DNA from: Planctomycetota bacterium
GTDB lineage: Bacteria > Planctomycetota > Phycisphaerae > Phycisphaerales > UBA1924
DNA: 64,000 nucleotides
Direction of reading: 5' to 3'
Assembly (NCBI GenBank): GCA_030950285.1
Contig: JAUZRR010000004.1
Span: 124,001-188,000, forward strand
This document shows positions 26,786 through 33,950 of the stretch, piece after piece. Each line of letters opens with the position of its first letter. Positions within the stretch are counted from its first letter, which is position 1. Both the position numbers and the translations under genes were made by a program. Under the pieces are notes generated by a model. That model saw only the letters and a list, made by a program, of their open reading frames with translations, was not told the origin of the DNA and did not search any database.

Positions 26786-27631
26786 TCATCCACCAAGAGC
26801 CTCGCCTGCGCCCCGCTGGGCGCGCCAGCGTCTGACGAACGCGGCGTACTGCTCGGGCGTGTCGATCCCGACGTGGTGGGCCCCGGCGACCGCGACCGCG
26901 ATGGTGCCGCCATGCTCGAGCACGCGGAGCTGCTCGAGACGTTCGGTCTGTTCCAGCGGTGTCTCGGCGAGCGTGACATAGCGGCGGAGAAAGCCGGCGC
27001 GGTAGACATACAGCCCGACGTGCTTGAGCGGCCCGACCGCGCCGCCGGTGGAATGCACGCCGTCGGCGGGGCGTGCGCTGTCCCGGTCGAACGGGATCGG
27101 GCTCCGCGAGAAGTACATCGCGCGACCTCGGCAATCAACAACCACCTTGACGATGTTCGGGTCGCTTGGGTCCTGATCCGGGCCGAGGGGGGAGCCCACC
27201 GTCGCGACGTCCGCGTCAGACCCGACGAGGGCGTCCACCGCGAGGTCGATGAGTGCCGGGTCGATCTCGGGCTCGTCGCCCTGCACGTTGACGACGACCG
27301 TGGTGTCGGCGAGCCCGAGCAGGTCGGCGGCTTCGGCGAGCCGGGAGGTGCCGTTGGGGTGGGCCGGCGAGGTGAGGACCGCTTCGCCACCGGCGGCGTT
27401 CACGGCATCGACGATCTCCGGCGCGTCGGTCGCGACAACCACCCGCCCGAGCCGATCGCTGTTGCGGGCGGCGTCGAGGGTGTGCAGGACCAGCGCCCGC
27501 CCGGTCTCGCTGGCGAGCATCTTGCCGGGGAAGCGGGTCGATCCGAGCCGCGCGGGGATGAGACCGATCGCCGGACCTGCGGCGGCGTTCTCCACCGGTT
27601 CGGGCGCGGGGGTGTGTGCCTGGTCGGTCAT
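26786..27631 (-). CDS. kdsB: CMP-KDO synthetase
   Basis: 281 residues, with a leader of about 20 residues before the fold. It activates KDO with CTP for lipopolysaccharide core synthesis. Motifs are GLIPARLGSTRFPGKML (nucleotide binding), VVVATDAPEI, VVVNVQGDEPEI, AMYFSRSPIPF and KHVGLYVYRAGFL, followed by PLEQTERLEQLRVLEHG. Its presence implies an outer membrane with KDO-containing glycolipid. It converges on the aminopeptidase gene with 15 bases between stops. Confidence 0.93.
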   Translation of the reverse strand: MTDQAHTPAPEPVENAAAGPAIGLIPARLGSTRFPGKMLASETGRALVLHTLDAARNSDRLGRVVVATDAPEIVDAVNAAGGEAVLTSPAHPNGTSRLAEAADLLGLADTTVVVNVQGDEPEIDPALIDLAVDALVGSDADVATVGSPLGPDQDPSDPNIVKVVVDCRGRAMYFSRSPIPFDRDSARPADGVHSTGGAVGPLKHVGLYVYRAGFLRRYVTLAETPLEQTERLEQLRVLEHGGTIAVAVAGAHHVGIDTPEQYAAFVRRWRAQRGAGEALGG

Positions 27632-27661
27632 CGGCTTTCGCTTCGGGGGCGGCCGGATGGC

Positions 27662-29209
27662 TCAGCCGCCCTGTTTGAGGCTGGCGACGAGCTTCTTGAG
27701 CACCTCGCGGCGCTCGCGGATGTCCCGGTAGCCGAACTGCTCGATCGCGATCGTCGACGCGAGCTTTTCGGCTTCCTCGGCCGACGCGAGGTCGGTGTCT
27801 GCCTCCGCTTTGGCCGCCAGCGAGATCAGGAGCCCGTACCGGAGCTCCATCTGGAGGTCGTCGGAGAGGGTCGCTTTGTCTTCGAGGGCCTGGCGGTAGG
27901 TCGCGATCGCCTCGTCGTGCCAGTCCATCGCGGCAAACGACTGGCCGAGCAGCGAGAGGGCCCGGGCCCGGTAGCGGGCGTCCCCCTTGGCGTCCTGGAG
28001 CAGCGCGATCGCCTGGTCGTAGTCCTGCTTGTCGAAGTACTTTTTCCCGAGCTGAAACTTGAGCACCAGGTCGGTGGGATACGCCTCGACCGACGCCTTG
28101 AGCTCGCCGATCTCGATGTCGTTGTATTTGGCTCTGGCTTGCTCGTATTCCTTCTGGTACTGCTCGTTGTCGGGGTTGGCCTCGGCGCGTTCTTTGTAGG
28201 TGTTGAGCGTGCGCTTCAGTTGGCGGAGTCTGATCTTCCCGGCATCCTGGCGGAACCGGAACTGTTTGGTGCTCTCAAACCCCTTCATCATCAGGCGGAT
28301 GGCGCGTTGCTCGTCCTCGGGGCGGCCGCGCTCGAGCAGCCGTTTGGTGAGGGTCCCGAGCTTGGGCATGTCCTCGGGGTTGTCGCGGAACGCGGCCTCG
28401 GCGTCAACAATCAGCCGGTCGATGGTCTCGTCGGTCTTGGAGATCCGTTCGCTCTCGTCGAGCTGGCGTTGCTTGTCGGCGTCGCGGATGTTCGAGCGGA
28501 AGCCGCCCTCTTCACCGGTCTTGTCAAACCCGCCGCGGCTCATGGTGGACTTCGCCGACATGTTCTTGACGTCTGTCGCCAGCGAGGCGTCGGTGGGGTC
28601 AATCCGCACCGCCGCGTCCCCGGCCTGCACCGCCAGATCGAACGCCTGCACCTGTGCGAACGCCTCCATCAGCTTGACGTAGAGATCTTTCTTAGGCTTG
28701 CTCCCCACCAGCTTGAGCGCCTGCTCGCCGAGATAGTGGGCCTGCTCGCTCAGCCCGATCTTCGCGGCGGCCTGCACCGCCTTGACCGCCAGCGGCCCGT
28801 CCCCGATCTTGAGCCCCTTGCTGAGGACCGCCTGCACGTACTTGTCCGCGTCGGTCTTGCCGTCGATCGACTTGAGCAGTTCCTTGCTCGGCTTGCCTTC
28901 AAAGTTGACCGCGGCGTTGAGGAAGGACTCGAGCCCATACATGCTCGACGGGTCCTGCCTCAGCCCGCTGAGCCAGAGCTGCATCGCGTACTGGTGGTTG
29001 CCGGTTTCGCCGACGGTCTTGGCGTGGTCGAAGAACCGCTGCGCCTTTTCCGGCGAGAAGGGCATGGGGTCTGGGGTCGTTGCCTCGTCGGCCCCGCTCG
29101 CGCTCTCGACGGCGCTGCCGCCGCTGTCTGCTTCACCGGTATCGTCGTTCTTCTTGCGTCCGAAGATGGCCAAGTCGCGGACCCTCGCTTTCCTGTCGTC
29201 CTCCCCCAT
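27662..29209 (-). CDS. TPR-like repeat protein
   Basis: 515 residues. The N terminus is charged and contains GRKKN then an acidic Ser/Ala-rich linker; no signal peptide is seen. The rest is helical repeats in TPR style: PFSPEKAQRFFDHAKTVGET, VAAAAKIGLSEQAHYLGEQAL-like pairs, and near the end FQLGKKYFDKQDYDQAIALL and LLGQSFAAMDWHDEAIATYRQAL. The ATG at 29209 begins the non-Pro-rich sequence; the frame upstream is Pro-rich and looks non-coding. It probably is a cytoplasmic scaffold; partners are unknown. It starts downstream of kdsB's upstream DNA on the same strand, so kdsB (30 bases after its stop) may share the transcript. Confidence 0.82.
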   Translation of the reverse strand: MGEDDRKARVRDLAIFGRKKNDDTGEADSGGSAVESASGADEATTPDPMPFSPEKAQRFFDHAKTVGETGNHQYAMQLWLSGLRQDPSSMYGLESFLNAAVNFEGKPSKELLKSIDGKTDADKYVQAVLSKGLKIGDGPLAVKAVQAAAKIGLSEQAHYLGEQALKLVGSKPKKDLYVKLMEAFAQVQAFDLAVQAGDAAVRIDPTDASLATDVKNMSAKSTMSRGGFDKTGEEGGFRSNIRDADKQRQLDESERISKTDETIDRLIVDAEAAFRDNPEDMPKLGTLTKRLLERGRPEDEQRAIRLMMKGFESTKQFRFRQDAGKIRLRQLKRTLNTYKERAEANPDNEQYQKEYEQARAKYNDIEIGELKASVEAYPTDLVLKFQLGKKYFDKQDYDQAIALLQDAKGDARYRARALSLLGQSFAAMDWHDEAIATYRQALEDKATLSDDLQMELRYGLLISLAAKAEADTDLASAEEAEKLASTIAIEQFGYRDIRERREVLKKLVASLKQGG

Positions 29210-29314
29210 CGGCCGCACCGTTCCATGGTGAGGCTGTGGGCCTCGATGGTAGTCGGCTGGTGGTGGCCGAGAATCCGGTCGGTACGTCCTGTTCTGCGTG
29301 GGTGGGTGCGTGTG

Positions 29315-29350
29315 GGGACCGGGTGTGGGACCGGGTGCAGGGCCGGGTGT
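29315..29350. repeat. Three tandem 12-bp repeats
   Basis: GGGACCGGGTGT, GGGACCGGGTGC and AGGGCCGGGTGT in a row, in the 249-base divergent region between the TPR gene and def. Confidence 0.8.
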
Positions 29351-29357
29351 TTCGGGG

Positions 29358-29376
29358 CGGGGCATTCCAGGCCCCG
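29358..29376. repeat. GC hairpin with ATTCCAG loop
   Basis: CGGGGC-ATTCCAG-GCCCCG: a 6-bp stem whose apex contains TTCCAG, as in the other palindromic elements of this window. Confidence 0.7.
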
Positions 29377-29458
29377 GGTCTTGGGTGTGGTGTCGGGCCC
29401 CGGAGTGTCCCGCCCCGGGTGCGCGTCCCGCGCCCGTGCATCACCCTAGCATTCGTCG

Positions 29459-30085
29459 ATGCCCACCCCACCCCCACCCCCCCCGCCACCTGTTGATCCC
29501 GCGAGTCTGTTCATCGTGCACTACCCCGACCCGGTGCTCCGGGTCCGGGCGGCGGACGTGCCGGACGTGACAGGCGAGGTCCGCGACGTGGCCGACCGGA
29601 TGCTCGAGCTGATGTTCGACGCCCCCGGCATCGGGCTGGCGGCCCCGCAGGTCGGGCTGTCGTGGCGGCTGTTTGTCTGCCACGTCCCGCCGGAGGATGA
29701 ACAGAGAGAAGAGACAGAAGAGCCCGGAGATACCGCAGGGGAGAACGCCGTTGCCCCGCCGCTTGCTTCGACCGCCGGGCCGATGGTCTTTATCAACCCC
29801 GTGCTGTCGGATCCGACCGGCCCGGTCGAGTGGGAGAGCGAGGGGTGTCTGAGTCTGCCTCGGATCACCGGCGAGGTGCCCCGGCCGCGGACGATCACGG
29901 TCAGCGCGCTCGACCGCGAGGGCAAGCCATTTACGCTGACGGCGACCGGTCTGCTCTCCCGCTGCGTGCAGCACGAGACCGACCACCTCGACGGCGTGCT
30001 GATCCTCGACAAGATGAGCCCGCTCTCCCGGCTGCGGACCCGCTCGACGGTCCGCGGACTGGAGAAGGCGGCGGGGGTCAGGTAG
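29459..30085 (+). CDS. def: Peptide deformylase
   Basis: 208 residues. It removes the formyl group from new N-terminal methionines. All three motifs are intact: GIGLAAPQ, EGCLSLP and the metal site QHETDHLDG. Two oddities: the protein opens MPT followed by eight prolines, and a 30-residue acidic linker (EDEQREETEEPGDTAGEN) is inserted between the first two motifs. The Pro run at the very start should make translation depend on EF-P. No alternative start lies between it and the conserved sequence. Confidence 0.94.
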   Translation: MPTPPPPPPPPVDPASLFIVHYPDPVLRVRAADVPDVTGEVRDVADRMLELMFDAPGIGLAAPQVGLSWRLFVCHVPPEDEQREETEEPGDTAGENAVAPPLASTAGPMVFINPVLSDPTGPVEWESEGCLSLPRITGEVPRPRTITVSALDREGKPFTLTATGLLSRCVQHETDHLDGVLILDKMSPLSRLRTRSTVRGLEKAAGVR

Positions 30086-30146
30086 GGGGTCGGGGTGTCG
30101 GTCCCGCGACGCAAGAAACATTTTCTCTGTTCCACACGATTCGGAG

Positions 30147-30174
30147 TTGACAGGGCTCCGGCTTTTGGTATTTT
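30147..30174 (+). promoter_or_regulatory. Sigma-70-like promoter of the FG-GAP protein gene
   Basis: Consensus TTGACA at 30147-30152 and TATTTT at 30169-30174 with a 16-base spacer, about 75 bases upstream of the start codon and outside def. Confidence 0.6.
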
Positions 30175-30187
30175 GGTGAAAGTGAAA

Positions 30188-30232
30188 CAGGACCGGTCTC
30201 CACAGGACCGGTCGTTTCAGGGCCGGTCTCCA
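30188..30232. repeat. Three tandem 15-bp repeats in the 5' leader
   Basis: CAGGACCGGTCTCCA, CAGGACCGGTCGTTT and CAGGGCCGGTCTCCA follow one another exactly. The first two contain the palindrome ACCGGT. They lie just after the predicted transcription start, so they could be operator sites or RNA elements. Confidence 0.75.
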
Positions 30233-30250
30233 ACCGAAAGGGAGGCAGGC

Positions 30251-31693
30251 ATGATTCGGAACGCGAAACGGAACAGGGACGGCATGGTGTTGTGCGCGGT
30301 GGTCGCTGGCGTGGTTGCGGGCGCAGGTGGGCTGGCGAACGGCCAGACACAGGTGCAGCCGGTGCCGAAGTTTGAGGACCCGGTGATCTTTCCGGCCGAG
30401 GTGGGCAGCCCGTACGGGATCGCATCGCTCGACTTTCTCGATGCGTCGGGCCAGCCCGGGCAGGACGGCTTCCCGGAGATCGCGGTCGCGGGCTCGGGGG
30501 TGTACCTGGTGGACGGCTGCGGTGATGATCCGGCGGACCACCGGATCAAGATCTTCCACAACACGGGGACGTGGGATACAAACCCCGCAGGTGCGCTCGT
30601 CGAGAAACAGCTACTCGATGACATCGGCGAGTTCAAGCTCGCGACGGAGTTGGCGTTTGCCGACGTGACCGGCGAGAACGGCCCGGACCTGGTGCTGCTC
30701 GGGTACAGCCCGATCTTTGGGGAGGGGTATCTGTGGGTGTATGCGAATAAAGGGGACGGGTTCTTTGAAGCGACGCCTGAGGAGTTCACCGTGACTGGAG
30801 TGACACTCCGTGGTCTGGTCACTGCCGATATTGATGGCGACGGGGACATTGATGTCGCGGCAGCAGGGAGCAACTGCTTGGGAGGGGGCGATGACGTGTT
30901 TATCGTCTTTGAGAACACGACCACATTCGGGGCTCCGTCGTTCGATATTCAATCTGAGCCACTCGGAATCGGCAACGGCACCGCGCCCGGGGACATCGTT
31001 GTGGGCGATTTCTACGAGTTCTCGCCCGGCGTGCCCTTCCCTGATCTGGTCACGGCGAACTCCTTGGACCCGTCCTACACCAAGGTCCGCAACACGGGCG
31101 GTCTCCAGTTTGTGCCGACGACGGTGGGTGCGGGCTGCGCTCCCGCCTGGTCGTTCATCACGGCGGCTGCTGCGAAGTTCGGCACCGACTCACGGTGGGA
31201 CTTTGCTGGCGTGGACGACGATGATCTGTACCTCGGTATCTTCAAGGGCGACGGGCTCGGCGGGTTCACGTCGTTCTGCGATGATCCGGCGCTCGGGTAC
31301 AGCCTGTACCCGCCGCCGGAGCACACGATACTCAGGGCCCACGGCATCGACTCGGGCAACATCAACGGCGGGCCGGGGACTGATCTGGTGGTGGCGCTCC
31401 ACGTGGTCGCCGTCGCCGAGAACGATGACGGCCCGGAGTGGCCGTCGGCGGTCGCGGTGCTGGTCGGCTTTGCCGACGGCACCTTCCAGGTGCCCTCCGC
31501 GCAACGAGCGTATATCTTCCGGACAGACAACGTGGCGGGGTTGGGTGGTGGCGGCTCGGCTCTTGTGGAACTTGTCGATCTGGACGCTGACGGGTTCGAC
31601 GACATCGTGGTCACGAACAACTATGAGGAGAGCTCTGGTGGGTACAACATCTCGGTGCTGATCAACAAGTCGATCGTCGTGATCGAGCCGTGA
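30251..31693 (+). CDS. Exported FG-GAP/VCBS-repeat protein
   Basis: 480 residues with a signal peptide (VLCAVVAGVVAGAGGLANG). The body has repeated calcium-binding-type beta-propeller units: ADIDGDGDIDVAAAGSN, DVTGENGPDLVLLGYSP and VDLDADGFDDIVVTNNYE. Such FG-GAP/VCBS proteins are extracellular and common in planctomycetes. No catalytic domain is seen. GGGAGG lies directly before the ATG at 30251. The HAF-repeat protein gene follows after 28 bases, so the two are probably one transcription unit. Confidence 0.83.
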   Translation: MIRNAKRNRDGMVLCAVVAGVVAGAGGLANGQTQVQPVPKFEDPVIFPAEVGSPYGIASLDFLDASGQPGQDGFPEIAVAGSGVYLVDGCGDDPADHRIKIFHNTGTWDTNPAGALVEKQLLDDIGEFKLATELAFADVTGENGPDLVLLGYSPIFGEGYLWVYANKGDGFFEATPEEFTVTGVTLRGLVTADIDGDGDIDVAAAGSNCLGGGDDVFIVFENTTTFGAPSFDIQSEPLGIGNGTAPGDIVVGDFYEFSPGVPFPDLVTANSLDPSYTKVRNTGGLQFVPTTVGAGCAPAWSFITAAAAKFGTDSRWDFAGVDDDDLYLGIFKGDGLGGFTSFCDDPALGYSLYPPPEHTILRAHGIDSGNINGGPGTDLVVALHVVAVAENDDGPEWPSAVAVLVGFADGTFQVPSAQRAYIFRTDNVAGLGGGGSALVELVDLDADGFDDIVVTNNYEESSGGYNISVLINKSIVVIEP

Positions 31694-31721
31694 ACCGGAT
31701 GGAGAACAAAGGAAGGGCAAG

Positions 31722-32969
31722 ATGAAGCGGCTCGCGACTGGACTGTTTGCAGGTGGAGTGCTTCTCTGCGCGGGAGCCGCCCGGCTCTCCGCGCAGCCCT
31801 TCTTTGCTGGCATCGGAAGCCTTGATGGCGGAACTCTTGGGAGCATTGCCGAGGGAGTATCTGCCGACGGCGCGGTGGTCAGCGGGGACAGCCGCCTCAA
31901 CGCGTTCTATCCCAACGAGGGCGTGATCTGGACGCGAGATCAGGGGCTTCGGTCGATTGTGCCGGGGCGCTACAGCGATTGCGAAGGGGGTGGGATCAAC
32001 GGCACCGGGACCGTCGTGACCGGCGGGATCGTCGGGAACGGGACGCGGTACGTCTACCGCTGGACCCCCGAGACCGGCGCGGTGGACTTGGGCGATCTCG
32101 ACGGCGGGAAGTTTCGCAGCGGCGCAACTGGGGTTTCGGCACGGGGTGATGTGGTGGTCGGCTACGGCGCGTCGGACAACGGCGATTGGGAGGCGTTTCG
32201 TTGGACCGAAGAGACCGGCATGGTGGGGCTCGGTGATCTGCCGGGAGGGAACTTCGGCAGCAGCGCCACCGCGATTTCGGCCGATGGTTTTGTCGTTGTT
32301 GGCTCGTCCTCGAACGAGTTTGGGAATGTTGCGTTTCGGTGGACTGAAGAGACTGGGATGGTCAGCATTGGCGAACTCGCAGGTGGACGGGTCAGTGGAT
32401 GGGCGAGCGGGGTTTCGGCCGACGGAGCCGTTGTTGTTGGATCGAGTTGGGCTGAAGATGGACTACGCGGGTTCCGTTGGACGTCCGAAGCGGGGATGGT
32501 CGCCCTCGAAAAGATTCATCCGGACCAGTACCAGCAGCGGGTGTACGCGACCTCGTGGGACGGCAATGTGATGATTGGGGATGCGTATGTGAATGGTGTT
32601 GGCGGTGCCGGGCTTATGTACTGGACTCTCCAGGACGGTCCGCGCTGGCTGCTCGATGTATTCGACGAGCACGGCGTCGTGGTGCCGGACGAATGGAGTC
32701 TCGACGGCGTGCTCGGCCTCTCGGCCGATGGACGAACGATCGTGGGATATGGCCGCATCAGTGGCCTCGGCACCCAAGGCTGGGTCGCCTACCTCGGCCC
32801 GACGTGCCGGGCTGATTATGACGACGACGGCACGGTGACCACCGCCGATGTTTCGGCGTATCTGCTTGCGTGGCAGCAGCGGAGCATCTTCGCCGACTGG
32901 AACTACGACGGGTACATCAACACCATCGACATCATCGGGTTCCTCAACGAGTGGGCGGCGGGCTGCTGA
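31722..32969 (+). CDS. Exported HAF-repeat protein with Gly-Cys-ending dockerin-like domain
   Basis: 415 residues with a signal peptide (MKRLATGLFAGGVLLCAGAARLSA cleaved near the end). Repeats such as LGDLPGGNFGSSATAISADG, VVVGSSSNEFGNVAFRWTEE and GMVSIGELAGG belong to the HAF family of extracellular beta-rich repeats. The last 55 residues form a dockerin-type pair of calcium loops, ADYDDDGTVTTADVSAYL and ADWNYDGYINTIDIIGFL, ending in AAGC. The same Gly-Cys ending occurs in the protein at 46.4-48.2 kb. The C-terminal Cys suggests attachment or disulfide formation. Confidence 0.85.
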   Translation: MKRLATGLFAGGVLLCAGAARLSAQPFFAGIGSLDGGTLGSIAEGVSADGAVVSGDSRLNAFYPNEGVIWTRDQGLRSIVPGRYSDCEGGGINGTGTVVTGGIVGNGTRYVYRWTPETGAVDLGDLDGGKFRSGATGVSARGDVVVGYGASDNGDWEAFRWTEETGMVGLGDLPGGNFGSSATAISADGFVVVGSSSNEFGNVAFRWTEETGMVSIGELAGGRVSGWASGVSADGAVVVGSSWAEDGLRGFRWTSEAGMVALEKIHPDQYQQRVYATSWDGNVMIGDAYVNGVGGAGLMYWTLQDGPRWLLDVFDEHGVVVPDEWSLDGVLGLSADGRTIVGYGRISGLGTQGWVAYLGPTCRADYDDDGTVTTADVSAYLLAWQQRSIFADWNYDGYINTIDIIGFLNEWAAGC

Positions 32970-33008
32970 GGCCGTAAGCGGCACACCCGGACACCTCAAA
33001 AACGGCGG

Positions 33009-33378
33009 GCGGGCTTTCCATCCCGCGGCGGAACATCACACCCCAGGGGGGCGGGCTTTCCAGCCCGCGACGGCCACCGCCGGCGATGGCAACGGCCATG
33101 CCCCGGGGGCTGAAAGCCCCCGCCCCTGTATGGGGGGAGTTGCCTCCGGGCCCGAAAGCCCTCGCCCTGTGTACGGGGGAGTTGCCTCGGGGGCCAGAGT
33201 CCCCCGCGTCCCCCGCCCCTGTTTCTGTTCCTCTGCTTCGGGGGCTGCAATCCCCCGCCCCGGGGGCCCGCCTCCCCCACCTCCCCCACCGCTTCCCCAC
33301 GAACGAAAACGCTGGGTGCCTTTGCACCCCGCGTCGTGTGACGGTTCTCTTGATGGTGGTGCCCCGGGGTTCCGGGGC
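33009..33378. repeat. Cluster of about eight short GC hairpins
   Basis: Hairpins include GCGGGCTTTCCATCCCGC (33009-33026), GCGGGCTTTCCAGCCCGC (33051-33068), CGGGGGCTGAAAGCCCCCG (33104-33122), CGGGGG/CCCCCG pairs at 33188-33206 and 33239-33257, GGGTGC-CTTT-GCACCC (33314-33329) and GCCCCGG/CCGGGGC (33361-33378). The block with GGGGGAGTTGCCTC occurs twice, 42 bases apart, so part of the cluster is a tandem duplication. Confidence 0.85.
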
Positions 33379-33577
33379 GTTGGGCGGGGGTTACGCCGCC
33401 AGGCCGAGGCTGCTCTCGCCGGAGGTTTCGGAGGGCGCGGCCGCGCCGGTCACACCGAAGCGGACGGTGATGGGTTCGGTGGCCTCGCTGGAGAGTTCGT
33501 CGCGGTGGGTGACGAGGTAGTCGTTTGGTCTCGGGCGTGCCAGTGCGGCCTCACGCAAGACGCACGAGTATCCCCGT

Positions 33578-33646
33578 GTGCCACGGCCATGCTGACCGTG
33601 CGAGCGTTCCGGATGCCCACCGGCACGGCTCACAACGCCGTGGCAC
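33578..33646. repeat. 69-bp element with 10-bp terminal inverted repeats
   Basis: GTGCCACGGC at 33578-33587 and its exact complement GCCGTGGCAC at 33637-33646, with a 49-base interior. Could be a structured RNA or a small MITE-like element; no target-site duplication is evident. Confidence 0.55.
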
Positions 33647-33820
33647 AGGCGGGCGACATCACCGAGATCAGCTGTTGCCGAGCGAGCAATCGGAAGGTCG
33701 CCCGTCCCCTCGGGTCCGAGCCGACCTTGGGCGCACCCAAACAAAATCCGCTTGCAACCGGCACGCACCTCGATGCGAATCGACGGAGAGGAATCCCCCT
33801 GCCGGGGTGGTTCCCCCATA

Positions 33821-33877
33821 GAGTCTGCGAGGCCGATCCCGTGTGTGGGGGGCGGCCGAGGCCACGGCGGCAGACTC
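33821..33877. repeat. 8-bp inverted repeat upstream of the cyclophilin gene
   Basis: GAGTCTGC at 33821-33828 pairs exactly with GCAGACTC at 33870-33877. It lies 74-130 bases before the start codon and may form a leader hairpin. Confidence 0.4.
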
Positions 33878-33950
33878 AACACACGACAACACGAACCGGC
33901 CGCCGGGTGAGAACGCCCGCAGGTTATCAGGTTATACGGAGAACAAAGGC

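Larger units (their letters stand above)
32970..33950. other. Long non-coding region rich in hairpins
   Basis: No convincing gene in 981 bases. The left third is a run of short GC hairpins; the rest has two longer inverted repeats. A 163-codon minus-strand frame at 33391-33882 has one patch (YLVTHRDELSSEATEPITV) that looks protein-like, but the rest is Arg/His/Gly-rich and it lacks a plausible start, so at most it is a gene remnant. The leader of the cyclophilin gene occupies the right end. Confidence 0.6.

Noticed and set aside
26873-29449. 858-codon plus-strand open frame across kdsB and the TPR gene
   Set aside because: It is the complement of two conserved minus-strand genes in GC-rich DNA and shows no family motif.
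33391-33882. 163-codon minus-strand frame in the hairpin-rich gap
   Set aside because: Mostly Arg/Gly/His-rich sequence with no plausible start or binding site. Only a short patch looks protein-like, so it is kept as a possible remnant, not a gene.
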